The notes under the pieces are model-generated. The model saw only the letters and a list, made by a program, of their open reading frames with translations, had not been told where the DNA came from and did no database searches. The position numbers were made by a program, and so were the translations under genes. A DNA stretch of 64,000 nucleotides from Mariprofundus aestuarium (lineage in GTDB: Bacteria > Pseudomonadota > Zetaproteobacteria > Mariprofundales > Mariprofundaceae): positions 288,501 through 352,500 of the forward strand of contig NZ_CP018799.1 of NCBI RefSeq assembly GCF_002795805.1, read 5' to 3'. Positions 26,200 through 36,695 of the stretch are shown here, piece by piece (position 1 is the stretch's first letter; each line of letters begins with the position of its first letter).

Positions 26200-27333
26200 A
26201 TGTTGATCGCGGTTCCAGCCGAAACCCAGGCCCATGAAAAACGCGTTGCTGCCACGCCGGAAACTGTAGGTAAATTTATTGCCGCAGGTTGCAAGGTTGT
26301 CGTCGAGCGCGGAGCGGGCCACGAAGCCCGATTTACCGATGCCGCTTACGAGAAGGCCGGTGCCCGTCTTGCGGAAAGCTTCCGGGACACCTGTGGCGAT
26401 GCTGACCTGATACTTAAGGTGCGCGCCCTTTCCGGCGTGGAATTGAATGATGTCAGCAGTGGTACAGCCGTTGCCAGCCTTGTCTCTCCGTTTACCAATC
26501 CGTTATTGCAGGATTATGCCAAGGCCGGGCTGGCCTGTTTTGCCATGGAGATGGTGCCGCGTATTTCACGCGCCCAGAGTATGGATGTGCTCTCCTCTCA
26601 GGCCAACATTGCCGGGTATAAAGCGGTGCTGCTGGCAATGGAGCATTATGGCCGTTTTATGCCGATGCTGATGACTGCTGCGGGCACCGTTCAGCCTGCC
26701 AAGGTATTGATTCTCGGCGCCGGTGTGGCCGGGCTGCAGGCGATTGCCACGGCTCGCCGCATGGGTGCAACCGTTGAAGTGTTCGATGTGCGTGCTGCTG
26801 CCAAGGAGCAGGTGGAGAGTCTTGGTGCGAAGTTTGTAGAGGTGGAGTCCGAACAGGATGCTGAGGATGCAGGTGGTTACGCCAAAGAGATGGATGATGA
26901 TTACAAGCGCCGCCAGTCCGAACTTGTTGCCAAGCATGTTGCTAAATCCGATATTATTATTACCACCGCACTGATTCCGGGCAGGCCTGCTCCGGTGCTG
27001 ATCACGGAAGAGATGGTTAAGTCGATGAAGCCGGGTTCGGTGATTGTTGATCTGGCCGTTGAGATGGGTGGGAACTGCCCGCTTTCTGAGATGGATCAGG
27101 TGGTCGAGAAGTACGGCGTGATGCTGGTTGGGGTGGGTAATATCCCGGCGCTGATGGCAACCGATGCGAGCCAGCTTTATGCCCGCAACCTGTATAATTT
27201 CATTGCTCCGATGCTGGAAGCTGAAACCGGCAAGCTTCAGATTAATCTGGATGATGAGGTGATCGAAGCGTCGCTGATCTGCCAAGGTGGTGAGCTTCTC
27301 AAGTCGCAGCTGCTTGGCGCGGAGGTGAAGTGA
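26200..27333 (+). CDS. pntAA: NAD(P) transhydrogenase subunit alpha part 1 (PntAA)
   Basis: 377 residues carrying NAD(H)-binding domain I of the proton-pumping transhydrogenase, which makes NADPH from NADH at the cytoplasmic membrane. Features: [42 protein letters not shown], the NAD loop [13 protein letters not shown], and the RQD-like loop around DMAVEMGG (here [14 protein letters not shown]). The alpha subunit is split as in alphaproteobacteria, unlike the 510-residue E. coli PntA. AGGGGA-type ribosome site upstream; first gene of a three-gene operon. Confidence 0.95.
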   Translation: MLIAVPAETQAHEKRVAATPETVGKFIAAGCKVVVERGAGHEARFTDAAYEKAGARLAESFRDTCGDADLILKVRALSGVELNDVSSGTAVASLVSPFTNPLLQDYAKAGLACFAMEMVPRISRAQSMDVLSSQANIAGYKAVLLAMEHYGRFMPMLMTAAGTVQPAKVLILGAGVAGLQAIATARRMGATVEVFDVRAAAKEQVESLGAKFVEVESEQDAEDAGGYAKEMDDDYKRRQSELVAKHVAKSDIIITTALIPGRPAPVLITEEMVKSMKPGSVIVDLAVEMGGNCPLSEMDQVVEKYGVMLVGVGNIPALMATDASQLYARNLYNFIAPMLEAETGKLQINLDDEVIEASLICQGGELLKSQLLGAEVK

Positions 27334-27671
27334 TGGATGTAGTGAATAGTTCCATGCAGCAGGCTGCACAGGTTACAGCCGATTCGGCTGCTGACCCGTT
27401 TATCCTCTCGTTTACTGTTTTTGTGCTGGCGATCATTGTCGGTTACCACGTGGTGTGGAATGTGACGCCTGCGCTGCATACGCCGTTGATGAGTGTGACC
27501 AATGCGATCTCCAGTATTGTGATTGTCGGTGCGCTGCTGGCAGCGGGGCCGCTGGAGATGAATCTCGCAACCGTTCTCGGCCTCATTGCAGTTGGTCTTG
27601 CTTCAGTCAATATTTTTGGTGGATTCATGGTGACCCAGCGTATGCTGGCGATGTTCAAGAAGCGCAAGTAG
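27333..27671 (+). CDS. pntAB: NAD(P) transhydrogenase subunit alpha part 2 (PntAB)
   Basis: 112 residues, all membrane: domain II helices corresponding to the C-terminus of fused PntA ([72 protein letters not shown]). The ATG 27333 shares one base with the pntAA stop and has GGAGG 7 nt upstream. The conserved [12 protein letters not shown] loop is clear. Confidence 0.95.
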   Translation: MDVVNSSMQQAAQVTADSAADPFILSFTVFVLAIIVGYHVVWNVTPALHTPLMSVTNAISSIVIVGALLAAGPLEMNLATVLGLIAVGLASVNIFGGFMVTQRMLAMFKKRK

Positions 27672-27680
27672 GGGATAACA

Positions 27681-29084
27681 ATGCTTTCATCTAATATGGT
27701 AGCGCTGGCCTATCTCATCGCATCGGTACTGATTATTTTTGCATTGAAGGGGCTGGCCAGCCCGGTCTCTGCACGTCGAGGCAACACCTTCGGCATGCTT
27801 GGCATGGGTATTGCCGCTCTTGTCACGCTGCAGCTGGATTCTGTGCAGAACTACGCCTGGATTGTCGCGGCTATCGCTGTGGGTGGTCTGATCGGCGGTG
27901 TTACTGCGCGCAAGGTTCCGATGACCCACATGCCTCAGACTGTGGCATTCATGCATTCGCTGGTCGGTTTGGCGGCCGTGTTGATTGCTGTTTCCGCTCT
28001 CTATGACCCGGTGGCCTACGGTATTGCCGGTAGCCATGGCGGCCTGCATGTGGCCAGTCGCATTGAGCTGTTTCTCGGCACCTTCATCGGTGCGATCACC
28101 TTCACAGCCTCACTGATCGCCTTCGGCAAGCTGCAGGGGATACTCTCGGGGCGGCCGCTTGTCTTTGCGGCCCAGCATCCGCTTAATCTCGTTCTTGGTC
28201 TGGGTATGATCGCGGCGGGTATTCTCTTCTGTGTGAACGGGGCCTGGCTGCCGTTCCTGATTATGCTGGCAATAGCCCTTGTCCTAGGTGTTTTGTTGAT
28301 TGTGCCGATTGGTGGCGCTGATATGCCGGTGATTGTATCCATGCTCAACAGTTATTCGGGCTGGGCAGCGGCGGGTATCGGTTTTACGCTGGGTAACAAT
28401 ATGCTGATCATTGCCGGTGCGCTGGTTGGCTCATCCGGTGCGATCCTCTCTTATATCATGTGCAAGGCGATGAACCGCTCGCTGTTCAATGTTCTGCTGG
28501 GTGGTTTTGGTGGCGAGGCGGCGACTGCGGTGGCTGGTGGCGCTACAGCGGTTGAGCGTCCGGTGCATAGCGGTGCAGCCGAGGATGCTGCGTTCCTGAT
28601 CGGCAATGCCCGTTCGGTGGTGATTATTCCGGGTTATGGCCTTGCGGTGGCGCGTGCCCAGCATGCCTTGAAGGAGATGGTTGAGCTTCTTCTAAAGCAG
28701 GGTGTGGATGTGAAGTTCGCCATTCATCCTGTGGCGGGGCGCATGCCGGGCCATATGAATGTTCTGCTGGCTGAGGCAGATGTGCCTTATGATATTGTTT
28801 TTGAAATGGATGAGATCAATTCGGAGTTTTCCGACACCGATGTGGCACTGGTGATTGGAGCTAATGACGTCGTGAATCCTGCGGCCAAAACAGACCCGGC
28901 CAGTCCGATCTACGGCATGCCGATTCTTGAGGCGGCTAAAGCGGAGCATGTGATCGTGGTGAAGCGCTCAATGGCTGTCGGTTATGCAGGGCTTGATAAT
29001 GATCTGTTCTATATGGATAGAACCATGATGCTCTTTGCTGATGCCAAGAAGGCGTGTGAGGCGATCACTCAGGCGCTTGACTGA
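27681..29084 (+). CDS. pntB: NAD(P) transhydrogenase subunit beta
   Basis: 467 residues: about nine membrane helices forming the proton channel, then the NADP(H)-binding domain III. Channel landmarks are KVPMTHMPQTVAFMHSLVGLAAV and ADMPVIVSMLNSYSGWAAAGIGFTLGNNMLIIAGALVGSSGAI. Domain III shows VIIPGYGLAVARAQHAL, FAIHPVAGRMPGHMNVLLAEA, GANDVVNPAA and VVKRSMAVGYAG. Nine bp after pntAB. No clear terminator follows. Confidence 0.96.
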   Translation: MLSSNMVALAYLIASVLIIFALKGLASPVSARRGNTFGMLGMGIAALVTLQLDSVQNYAWIVAAIAVGGLIGGVTARKVPMTHMPQTVAFMHSLVGLAAVLIAVSALYDPVAYGIAGSHGGLHVASRIELFLGTFIGAITFTASLIAFGKLQGILSGRPLVFAAQHPLNLVLGLGMIAAGILFCVNGAWLPFLIMLAIALVLGVLLIVPIGGADMPVIVSMLNSYSGWAAAGIGFTLGNNMLIIAGALVGSSGAILSYIMCKAMNRSLFNVLLGGFGGEAATAVAGGATAVERPVHSGAAEDAAFLIGNARSVVIIPGYGLAVARAQHALKEMVELLLKQGVDVKFAIHPVAGRMPGHMNVLLAEADVPYDIVFEMDEINSEFSDTDVALVIGANDVVNPAAKTDPASPIYGMPILEAAKAEHVIVVKRSMAVGYAGLDNDLFYMDRTMMLFADAKKACEAITQALD

Positions 29085-29280
29085 GGTTGAGGTGCAACTG
29101 AGTCGTTTTAACTCATACCAGAAAGATTGATGGCGACTCTGCTCTGGTGGTCTTCAAGACACTCTATTAATATATAGTAGCAAGTTTTAGTTTTTACGGT
29201 TTTTGCCTGTGCGTCATGCCGGTGATCATTCGCAATAAATGCCAAATGTGCCGCAGCTGTTTTTTTGGCGATGAAAGCGG

Positions 29281-29318
29281 TTGACAGCTAAGTTGACCGA
29301 CACTAAGGTTCGCGACCC
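29281..29318 (+). promoter_or_regulatory. str operon (rpsL) promoter with CGCGACCC discriminator
   Basis: Consensus -35 TTGACA at 29281-29286, 17-nt spacer, -10 TAAGGT at 29304-29309, then TCGCGACCC at 29310-29318. The predicted start is about 29316, with a 65-nt leader before rpsL. It lies in a 296-bp gap after pntB that also contains T-rich tracts and a GCCAAA/TTTGGC inverted repeat (29241-29269). The discriminator matches the gltX promoter. Confidence 0.75.
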
Positions 29319-29380
29319 TTCGCTAGGGCTGTGCTTTTATTCGGCCATTTAGTGAAGTGAAAGTTTGAGAAGAGGTAACA

Positions 29381-29752
29381 ATGCCAACGATTAATCAGTT
29401 GATTCGCAAAGAGCGAGTAGACAAACGAAAGATCAACAAGGTCCCAGCTCTGCAGGCTTGCCCGCAGCGTCGTGGTGTTTGCACCCGTGTTTATACCACT
29501 ACCCCGAAGAAGCCGAACTCGGCACTTCGTAAGGTTGCACGTGTACGTCTGACCAATGGTATGGAAGTAACTGCGTACATCCCTGGTGAGGGTCATAAGC
29601 TTCAGGAGCATTCGGTTGTTCTGATTCGCGGCGGCCGTGTAAAGGATTTGCCGGGTGTTCGTTACCATGTTCTTCGTGGTGTTTTGGATACAACAGGTGT
29701 TGAGGGTCGTAAGCAGGCTCGTTCTAAGTACGGCGCGAAGCGTCCGAAGTAA
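29381..29752 (+). CDS. rpsL: 30S ribosomal protein S12
   Basis: 123 residues (E. coli 124), decoding-centre protein. Diagnostic blocks: [43 protein letters not shown] with the streptomycin-region lysine, and [18 protein letters not shown] with the Asp that is methylthiolated in E. coli. AGAGGT precedes the ATG. First gene of the ribosomal block; rpsG follows after 27 bp. Confidence 0.98.
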   Translation: MPTINQLIRKERVDKRKINKVPALQACPQRRGVCTRVYTTTPKKPNSALRKVARVRLTNGMEVTAYIPGEGHKLQEHSVVLIRGGRVKDLPGVRYHVLRGVLDTTGVEGRKQARSKYGAKRPK

Positions 29753-29779
29753 TTGCGGAAAGATTGAGGAGTTTGAATA

Positions 29780-30250
29780 ATGCCACGTAAAGGCCCTGCC
29801 CCACGCCGTCCGGTAACACCTGACGCGAAGTATGGTGATACAACAGTTTCCAACGTTGTAAACAAAGTGATGCTGGACGGTAAGAAGACCGTAGCAGAAG
29901 CGATTGTTTATGACGCAATGGATATTGCATCCCAGAAGACCGGCAAAGATCCACTGACATCACTGTTGGAAGCGATCGAAGCTATTAGGCCTTCAGTAGA
30001 AGTGAAATCCCGCCGTGTTGGTGGCGCAACCTACCAGGTGCCGATCGAAGTTTCTGATCGTCGCCAGCACTCGCTGGCTGTGCGCTGGCTGGTTGAGTTC
30101 TCACGCAAGCGTTCCGAGCACACCATGGCTGATCGCTTGGGTAATGAGATTGCTGATTCCCTCGCTGACCGCGGTGGAGCATGGAAGAAGCGCGATGAGA
30201 CCCATCGTATGGCTGAAGCTAACAAGGCTTTCTCTCACTTCCGCTGGTAA
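29780..30250 (+). CDS. rpsG: 30S ribosomal protein S7
   Basis: 156 residues; binds the 3' major domain of 16S rRNA and starts head assembly. Matches: [54 protein letters not shown]-type block and [23 protein letters not shown]. In E. coli S7 represses the str operon through the rpsL-rpsG gap, which here is only 27 bp; the structured gap instead lies after rpsG. Confidence 0.98.
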   Translation: [156 protein letters not shown]

Positions 30251-30257
30251 GTGCTTT

Positions 30258-30351
30258 GGCAGCCTGAGGGTTGCCGTTTAAACCGGATCTTGACAGGTCC
30301 ACTACAGGAGAGGGTTGCCTCTCTGTTGGAGCCAGGTGAAGCCTGGTCTCC
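30258..30351 (+). promoter_or_regulatory. Three tandem hairpins in the rpsG-fusA leader
   Basis: Hairpin A: GGCAGCC (30258-30264) with GGTTGCC (30269-30275), one G-T pair. Hairpin B: ACA-GAGAGG with CCTCTC-TGT (30304-30326), 9 bp with a bulged G. Hairpin C: GGAG-CCAGG with CCTGG-T-CTCC (30328-30351), 9 bp with a bulged T. The 10-mer GAGGGTTGCC occurs at 30266 and 30310. No T-run follows, so these look like regulatory, processing or stability structures and not terminators. Confidence 0.55.
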
Positions 30352-30395
30352 GAGAACAGTTTGTTCTTTGAATTTGATGGTAAAGGAGTGGCGAC

Positions 30396-32477
30396 GTGGC
30401 TCGTAAGACCCCACTAGAACGTGTACGCAACATCGGCATTATGGCTCATATTGACGCTGGTAAAACTACCGCGACTGAGCGTATTCTTTTCTACACCGGT
30501 GTAAGTCATAAAATTGGTGAAGTGCATGACGGCGCTGCTACCATGGACTGGATGGCGCAGGAGCAGGAACGCGGCATCACCATTACCTCCGCTGCAACAA
30601 CTTGTAGCTGGAAAGACCATCAGATCAATATCATTGATACCCCTGGACATGTGGATTTCACCATTGAAGTAGAGCGCTCCCTGCGCGTGCTTGATGGCGC
30701 TGTCGGCGTGTTCTGTGCGGTTGGTGGCGTTCAGCCACAGTCAGAGACTGTTTGGCGTCAGGCTGACAAATATAAGGTTCCTCGTGTTGCATTCGTAAAT
30801 AAGATGGACCGTACCGGTGCGGATTTCTTCAATGTGATTGAAGAGATTCGTGATCGTCTGGGCCATAACGCTGTTGCTCTGAATATTCCGATTGGTGCTG
30901 AAGAAAATTTCCAGGGTGTGATTGACTTGGTGTCCATGAAGGCGATTGTCTGGAAAGATGAAGCCATGGGCGCGATGTACGAGGTCCAGGATATTCCTGA
31001 GGAGCTGCTTGAGGTTGCTGAAGAGCGTCGTGAGCTGTTGCTGGATGCGGTTCTTGTTAACGATGAAGAGCTGATGATGGCTTATCTTGAAGGTGAAGCG
31101 GTTGACGAAGCAGCGCTGAAAGAGTGCATTCGTAAATCTGTGCTGGATATCTCCGTGATTCCTGTTCTGGCTGGTACTGCATTCAAGAACAAGGGTATTC
31201 AGACGCTACTGGACGCTGTAGTTGAGTACATGCCTGCCCCGATTGACGTTCCTGCCATTGGTGGTGTCCACCCTGACACTGATGAGCCTGATACCCGTCC
31301 ATCTTCCGATGACCAACCGTTTGCGGCGCTTGCATTCAAGGTGATGACCGACCCGTTTGTAGGTACGCTGACATTCTTCCGCGTCTACTCTGGTGTTGCT
31401 GAGGCTGGTTCTTATGTGATCAACTCCACCAAAGGCAAAAAGAAAGAGCGTCTGGGTCGTATTCTGCAGATGCATGCCAATGAGCGTTCCGAGATCAAGG
31501 AAGTTCGTGCTGGCGATATCGCTGCTGCGGTAGGTCTGAAGTCCACCACTACTGGTGACACACTCTGCGAGGCTGAGCATCCAATTATTCTGGAGCGCAT
31601 GGAGTTCCCTGAGCCGGTGATCTCGGTTGCTATTGAGCCGAAGACCAAGGCTGACCAGGAGAAGATGGGTGTTGCGCTGGGTCGTCTGGCTGCTGAGGAT
31701 CCATCTTTCCGCGTTCGCACTGATGAAGAAACCGGTCAGACCATCATCTCAGGCATGGGCGAACTGCATCTTGAGATTCTTGTGGACCGTATGAAGCGTG
31801 AATTCGGCGTGGATGCAAATGTTGGTAAGCCACAGGTTGCATACCGTGAAACCATCCGTGCCAAGACCAAGGCTGAAGGTAAGTTTGTACGTCAGTCCGG
31901 TGGTCGTGGTCAGTATGGTCACTGCTGGCTTGAGATTGAACCGAATGAAGTTGGCGCTGGTTTCGAATTCATTGATAAAATCTCCGGTGGTTCTATTCCT
32001 CGTGAATACATCCCGGCTGTTGGTAAGGGTGCTGAAGAGGCCATGCAGAATGGTGTTCTGGCCGGTTACCCAATGGTGGACATCAAGGTTACTGTTGTTG
32101 ACGGTTCCTACCATGACGTCGACTCCAATGAGATGGCGTTCAAGGTTGCAGGTTCCATGGGCTTCCGTGCCGGTTGTGCACAGGCCAAACCGGTAATCCT
32201 TGAGCCTATGATGGATGTTGAAGTTGTAACGCCTGAAGATTATATGGGTGATATCGTTGGCGATCTGAATCGTCGTCGTGGTCGCGTATTGGGCATGGAG
32301 GCTCGCGGTAACGGTAAGGTTATCGAGGCTGAGGTTCCCCTCTCCGAGATGTTCGGTTATTCAACCAACGTTCGCTCGATGTCTCAGGGTCGTGCGACCT
32401 ACACAATGACATTTAAACATTACGAAGAAGTTCCAAACAATATTGCGCAAGAAATCATTGCCGCTGTTAAAGGTTAA
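30396..32477 (+). CDS. fusA: Elongation factor G
   Basis: 693 residues (E. coli 704). Translocation GTPase: G1 AHIDAGKTT at 17-25, switch [12 protein letters not shown]3 DTPGHVDF, G4 NKMDRTGAD. The C-terminal domains include [20 protein letters not shown] and [33 protein letters not shown] start with AAAGGAG 7 nt upstream. It follows a 145-bp structured gap after rpsG; tuf follows after 10 bp. Confidence 0.98.
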   Translation: MARKTPLERVRNIGIMAHIDAGKTTATERILFYTGVSHKIGEVHDGAATMDWMAQEQERGITITSAATTCSWKDHQINIIDTPGHVDFTIEVERSLRVLDGAVGVFCAVGGVQPQSETVWRQADKYKVPRVAFVNKMDRTGADFFNVIEEIRDRLGHNAVALNIPIGAEENFQGVIDLVSMKAIVWKDEAMGAMYEVQDIPEELLEVAEERRELLLDAVLVNDEELMMAYLEGEAVDEAALKECIRKSVLDISVIPVLAGTAFKNKGIQTLLDAVVEYMPAPIDVPAIGGVHPDTDEPDTRPSSDDQPFAALAFKVMTDPFVGTLTFFRVYSGVAEAGSYVINSTKGKKKERLGRILQMHANERSEIKEVRAGDIAAAVGLKSTTTGDTLCEAEHPIILERMEFPEPVISVAIEPKTKADQEKMGVALGRLAAEDPSFRVRTDEETGQTIISGMGELHLEILVDRMKREFGVDANVGKPQVAYRETIRAKTKAEGKFVRQSGGRGQYGHCWLEIEPNEVGAGFEFIDKISGGSIPREYIPAVGKGAEEAMQNGVLAGYPMVDIKVTVVDGSYHDVDSNEMAFKVAGSMGFRAGCAQAKPVILEPMMDVEVVTPEDYMGDIVGDLNRRRGRVLGMEARGNGKVIEAEVPLSEMFGYSTNVRSMSQGRATYTMTFKHYEEVPNNIAQEIIAAVKG

Positions 32478-32487
32478 GGAGTAGATC

Positions 32488-33678
32488 ATGGCAAAGGAAA
32501 AGTTTGAACGTAACAAGCCGCATGTAAACATTGGTACCATTGGTCACGTCGACCATGGCAAGACCACGTTGACCGCTGCGATCACTAAGGTTCTGTCCCT
32601 GACAGGCGGCGCAGTCTTTAAAGACTACGGCGATATTGATGGTGCACCTGAAGAGCGCGAGCGCGGTATTACTATTGCGACAGCTCACGTTGAGTATGAG
32701 ACAGAAGCTCGTCACTACGCTCACGTTGATTGCCCAGGCCATGCCGACTACGTTAAAAACATGATCACTGGTGCTGCACAGATGGACGGCGGTATTCTGG
32801 TTGTATCAGCTGCAGACGGCCCAATGCCACAGACTCGTGAGCACGTACTGCTTGCCCGTCAGGTAAACGTACCTCACCTGGTAGTCTACCTGAACAAGGC
32901 AGACATGGTTGATGACGAAGAGCTGCTTGAGCTGGTAGAGATGGAAGTTCGCGAGCTTCTGGACTCTTACGACTTCCCGGGTGACGACACTCCAATCATC
33001 ATCGGTTCTGCGCTGAAAGCACTTGAAGGTGACACCTCTGAGATCGGTGCTCCATCTATCCTGCGTCTGATGGCTGCAGTGGATGAGTACATTCCTACAC
33101 CTGCACGTGATGTAGACAAGCCATTCCTGATGCCTGTTGAGGATGTATTCTCAATCTCAGGTCGCGGTACTGTTGCTACTGGTCGTATTGAGGCTGGTAT
33201 CATTAAGGTTGGCGAAGAGATCGAGATCGTTGGTATTAAAGACACCGTTAAGACTACTTGTACTGGTGTTGAAATGTTCCGCAAGCTTCTGGATTCCGGC
33301 GAAGCTGGCGACAACGTAGGTCTTCTTCTTCGTGGCGTTAAGCGTGAAGACATCGAGCGTGGTCAGGTTCTGGCCAAGCCAGGTTCAATCACTCCACACA
33401 CCACATTCAAGGCTGAAGCTTATATCCTGAACAAGGAAGAGGGTGGTCGTCACACGCCATTCTTCAACGGCTACCGTCCACAGTTCTACTTCCGTACAAC
33501 TGACGTGACTGGTTCTGTTACCTTGCCTGAAGGAACTGAGATGGTAATGCCTGGCGATAACATCTCTATGGATGTTGAGCTGATCACACCAATCGCAATG
33601 GATAAAGAACTCCGCTTCGCAATTCGCGAAGGCGGTCGTACGGTCGGCGCTGGCGTCGTTACCGACATCACTAAGTAA
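32488..33678 (+). CDS. tuf: Elongation factor Tu
   Basis: 396 residues (E. coli 394); delivers aminoacyl-tRNA to the ribosome. GHVDHGKTT at 19-27, [35 protein letters not shown] and the C-terminal FRTTDVTGS with EMVMPGDN. Only one tuf copy lies in the window. Placed between fusA (10 bp) and rpsJ (13 bp), so str and S10 genes form one continuous transcription unit. Confidence 0.98.
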   Translation: MAKEKFERNKPHVNIGTIGHVDHGKTTLTAAITKVLSLTGGAVFKDYGDIDGAPEERERGITIATAHVEYETEARHYAHVDCPGHADYVKNMITGAAQMDGGILVVSAADGPMPQTREHVLLARQVNVPHLVVYLNKADMVDDEELLELVEMEVRELLDSYDFPGDDTPIIIGSALKALEGDTSEIGAPSILRLMAAVDEYIPTPARDVDKPFLMPVEDVFSISGRGTVATGRIEAGIIKVGEEIEIVGIKDTVKTTCTGVEMFRKLLDSGEAGDNVGLLLRGVKREDIERGQVLAKPGSITPHTTFKAEAYILNKEEGGRHTPFFNGYRPQFYFRTTDVTGSVTLPEGTEMVMPGDNISMDVELITPIAMDKELRFAIREGGRTVGAGVVTDITK

Positions 33679-33691
33679 TAGGGGGCCGTAC

Positions 33692-34000
33692 GTGGCAACA
33701 CAAAGTATTCGTATTCGTCTGAAAGCCTTTGATCACCGTATTCTTGATAAGAGTGCGGCAGACATCGTGGCTACAGCAAAACGTACCGGTGCAGAAGTAC
33801 GTGGTCCGATTCCAATTCCGACCAAGATTCGCAAATTTTGCGTGATCAAATCTCCGCACAAGTACAAAGATTCTCGTGAGCAGTTCGAGATTCGTACACA
33901 CAAGCGCATGCTTGATATTGATAAGCCAACTCCACAGACCGTGGATGCGCTGATGAAACTTGATCTCCCATCCGGTGTGGATGTTGAGATCAAACTTTAA
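33692..34000 (+). CDS. rpsJ: 30S ribosomal protein S10
   Basis: 102 residues (E. coli 103), also the NusE antitermination factor. [59 protein letters not shown] and [16 protein letters not shown] are typical. GTG start with GGGGG upstream. No promoter room separates it from tuf (13 bp), so the S10 leader known from E. coli is absent. Confidence 0.98.
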   Translation: MATQSIRIRLKAFDHRILDKSAADIVATAKRTGAEVRGPIPIPTKIRKFCVIKSPHKYKDSREQFEIRTHKRMLDIDKPTPQTVDALMKLDLPSGVDVEIKL

Positions 34001-34015
34001 TTCGGGAGGATAACC

Positions 34016-34648
34016 ATGAGTATTGGATTGATCGCCCGGAAAGCGGGCATGACACAGATCTTTGCAGAAGATGGTTCTGCAATTCCTGTGACTGTTTTGA
34101 ATGTTGAACCTTGCAAGGTTGTTGCGCGCCGTACTGCGGACCGTGATGGTTATGATGCGGTTCAGGTTGGCTTTGGTTCTGCCAAGCGCAACACCACCCG
34201 TCCTGTTCAGGGTCACTACGCCAAGCAGGGCCAGGAAGTTGCTGGCGGACTGAAAGAGTTCCGCGTTGCTGCTGATGCCGAGTGTGAATTGGGTCAGGAG
34301 TTGAATGCAACTCAGTTTGAAGTCGGTCAGAAGATCGACGTCTCCGGCACCTCTAAGGGCCGCGGTTTTGCCGGTGTTATGAAGCGTTATAACTTTGCTG
34401 GTGGCCGTGCAACCCATGGTGCTGAAAAAGTACATCGTCAGATGGGCTCTACCGGTCAGTGTCAGTGGCCAGGTCGTGTATTCCCGGGCAAGAAGATGCC
34501 TGGTCATTACGGCAATGAGCGTATAACAACTCAGAATCTTGAAGTCATTCGAGTGGATGCAGATTCCAATCGCATTCTGGTTAGGGGTGCTGTTCCCGGT
34601 TCGCGTAACGGACTGGTTGAACTGCGTCCAGCCGTGAAGGGAGCGTAA
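34016..34648 (+). CDS. rplC: 50S ribosomal protein L3
   Basis: 210 residues (E. coli 209); reaches the peptidyl transferase centre. IGLIARKAGMTQIFAEDGSAIPVTV at the N-terminus, and KGRGFAGVMKRYNFAGGRATHG followed by GSTGQCQWPGRVFPGKKMPGHYG, which carries the Gln methylated by PrmB in E. coli. AGGA ribosome site. rplD starts after 1 bp. Confidence 0.98.
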   Translation: MSIGLIARKAGMTQIFAEDGSAIPVTVLNVEPCKVVARRTADRDGYDAVQVGFGSAKRNTTRPVQGHYAKQGQEVAGGLKEFRVAADAECELGQELNATQFEVGQKIDVSGTSKGRGFAGVMKRYNFAGGRATHGAEKVHRQMGSTGQCQWPGRVFPGKKMPGHYGNERITTQNLEVIRVDADSNRILVRGAVPGSRNGLVELRPAVKGA

Positions 34649-34649
34649 G

Positions 34650-35273
34650 ATGGCGAAGATCACCATCGTAGATCAGAACAATAAAGAAGTTAGCAAGCGT
34701 GAGCTGAATCCGGCCGTTTTCGGTCTTGAGTCAGACGCAGGCTTCGTACACCGTGTTTATGCATCACTTGCATCAGCACAGCGTGGCGGAACAAGCGCAA
34801 CTAAAACCGTAGCGAATGTTTCCGGTGGCGGTAAGAAGCCATTCAAGCAGAAGGGTACTGGTCGTGCCCGTCAGGGTACTACCCGTGCTGCACAGATGCG
34901 TCATGGCGGAACTGCACATGGTCCGAATGCAGATACCACATTTGATTCACGCATCAACAGGAAAGAGCGTCGCCGTGCAATGTGCCTGGTTCTCTCCGAC
35001 TGTCTGCGTGAAGGCAAGCTGACTGTAGTCAATAAGCTTGAGCTCGAAGCGCCGAAAACCAAGTCGTTTGTTGAAGTGCTGGGTGCGCTTGAAACTACAT
35101 CCGGTTTGTTTGTGCTTGATTCAGCCAACAGCAATGTAGAGCTCTCCGGTCGTAATATCCCACACACCAAAGTGGTTCTCGATGGTCAGATGACTATCCA
35201 CGACCTGCTTAAGTGTGAGCGTGTAATCCTGACCGAAGCTGCTGTAGATAAACTCGAGGAGCGTCTGTCATGA
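34650..35273 (+). CDS. rplD: 50S ribosomal protein L4
   Basis: 207 residues (E. coli 201); lines the exit tunnel. The extended loop is recognisable: KKPFKQKGTGRARQGTTRAAQMRHGGTAHGP. In E. coli L4 represses the S10 operon through the leader, which is missing here, so that control is probably absent or relocated. Overlaps rplW by 4 nt. Confidence 0.98.
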   Translation: MAKITIVDQNNKEVSKRELNPAVFGLESDAGFVHRVYASLASAQRGGTSATKTVANVSGGGKKPFKQKGTGRARQGTTRAAQMRHGGTAHGPNADTTFDSRINRKERRRAMCLVLSDCLREGKLTVVNKLELEAPKTKSFVEVLGALETTSGLFVLDSANSNVELSGRNIPHTKVVLDGQMTIHDLLKCERVILTEAAVDKLEERLS

Positions 35274-35569
35274 GTGCAAACATCAATCATTTCGACATCC
35301 TGCGTCAGCCTGTTATCACTGAGAAGAGCTACTCAGGTACCGGCGCAGCCAATCAGTACACTTTCCGTGTTGCCCGTAGTGCGACCAAATCACAGGTCAA
35401 GGCCGCTGTAGAGGCTGTCTTCGAAGTGAAGGTTGATAAAGTTCAGGTTATTAATATGCCTAGCAAGCCAAAGCGTCGCGGTGCTCATACAGGCGCCCGC
35501 TCAGGCTACCGCAAGGCTGTGATCCGTCTGGCTGAGGGACACACTCTGGAAGTGGCGGAAGAGGTATAA
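35270..35569 (+). CDS. rplW: 50S ribosomal protein L23
   Basis: 99 residues (E. coli 100); forms the docking site for trigger factor and SRP at the tunnel exit. ILRQPVITEKSYS, YTFRVARSATKSQVKAAVEAVFEVKVDKVQVINMPSKPKRRG and the GARSGYRKAVIRL end fit the family. ATGA overlap with rplD; rplB follows after 3 bp. Confidence 0.97.
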   Translation: MSANINHFDILRQPVITEKSYSGTGAANQYTFRVARSATKSQVKAAVEAVFEVKVDKVQVINMPSKPKRRGAHTGARSGYRKAVIRLAEGHTLEVAEEV

Positions 35570-35572
35570 ACA

Positions 35573-36403
35573 ATGGCATTGAAGGCATTGAAACCAACAA
35601 CAAATGGTAACCGTGGACGCATCGGCGTAGTAAACGAGGGTCTGCACAAGGGCGCTCCGGAGAAAAGCCTGGTTGTCGGCCTGACTAAATCAGGTGGCCG
35701 CAACAATAACGGACGCATTACCAGCTTCCATCGTGGTGGCGGACACAAGCGCCTTTACCGTATGGTCGATTTCAAGCGTGACAATTACGGCGTTGGCGGT
35801 ACAGTTGCGCGCGTTGAATATGATCCTAACCGCACAGCGCATATCGCACTGGTAGTTTTCAGTAACGGCGACAAGCGTTATATCCTCGCGCCACAGGGCC
35901 TGCGTCCGGGTGATGAAGTGATGAGCGGTCCTGATGCAGAGATTCGTCCTGGCAATGCTTTGCCACTGAGCAATATCCGCGTCGGTACTCAGGTACACAA
36001 CGTAGAGATGAAGCCTCAGAAGGGCGGCCAGATTGCTCGTAGTGCTGGTTCATCAGTTCAGTTGATGGGTAAAGAAGGTACTAAGGCCATTCTGAAGATG
36101 CCATCCGGCGAGTTCCGTCGTGTGGATATCCGCTGCATGGCAAGCATTGGTGTAATGGGTAATGGTGATCACTCCAACCGTAAGGTAGGCAAGGCGGGTC
36201 GCACTCGCTGGCTGGGTATTCGTCCAAACGTTCGTGGTGTTGTAATGAACCCGATCGATCACCCGCATGGTGGTGGTGAAGGCCGTACATCCGGTGGTCG
36301 TCATCCGGTAACCCCGTGGGGCGTACCAACCAAGGGTCACAAGACCCGTGCAAAGAACAAGGCGTCGAACCGTGATATTATTCGCCGCCGTAACCAGAAG
36401 TGA
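35573..36403 (+). CDS. rplB: 50S ribosomal protein L2
   Basis: 276 residues (E. coli 273); needed for subunit association and peptidyl transfer. [50 protein letters not shown] and the conserved C-terminal [25 protein letters not shown], which contains the active-site-proximal His. Eight bp before rpsS. Confidence 0.98.
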   Translation: MALKALKPTTNGNRGRIGVVNEGLHKGAPEKSLVVGLTKSGGRNNNGRITSFHRGGGHKRLYRMVDFKRDNYGVGGTVARVEYDPNRTAHIALVVFSNGDKRYILAPQGLRPGDEVMSGPDAEIRPGNALPLSNIRVGTQVHNVEMKPQKGGQIARSAGSSVQLMGKEGTKAILKMPSGEFRRVDIRCMASIGVMGNGDHSNRKVGKAGRTRWLGIRPNVRGVVMNPIDHPHGGGEGRTSGGRHPVTPWGVPTKGHKTRAKNKASNRDIIRRRNQK

Positions 36404-36411
36404 GGTAAGAC

Positions 36412-36690
36412 ATGGCACGCTCATTAAAGAAAGGTCCATACATTGAGGCCTCCCTTCAGAAGAAGGTTGATGCTGCTCAGGCTTCTGAGAAGAAGGGTGT
36501 GATCAAAACATGGTCCCGTCGTTCGACCATTGCACCGGATTTTGTAGGCATGAACTTTGCCGTGCATAACGGTAACAAGTTTATCCCAGTGTTTGTGACT
36601 GAAAACATGGTTGGGCACAAGTTGGGTGAGTTTTCACCAACACGTACCTACTGGGGTCACGGCGCTGATAAAAAGGCTAGGAAGAGGTAA
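36412..36690 (+). CDS. rpsS: 30S ribosomal protein S19
   Basis: 92 residues, the same as E. coli. [67 protein letters not shown] in segments. Binds the head of the small subunit. Five bp before rplV. Confidence 0.98.
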   Translation: MARSLKKGPYIEASLQKKVDAAQASEKKGVIKTWSRRSTIAPDFVGMNFAVHNGNKFIPVFVTENMVGHKLGEFSPTRTYWGHGADKKARKR

Positions 36691-36695
36691 TAGGC

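Noticed and set aside
26566..27369. 267-codon minus-strand frame rich in His and Asn
   Set aside because: Antisense to pntAA; the odd composition reflects the reverse of its codon usage.
30290..30318. Consensus TTGACA upstream of fusA
   Set aside because: No acceptable -10 at 16-18 nt; the bases belong to the hairpin region.
33671..34666. 331-codon minus-strand frame across rpsJ and rplC
   Set aside because: It lies antisense to two certain ribosomal genes, with a composition that mirrors their codon use and no recognisable domain.
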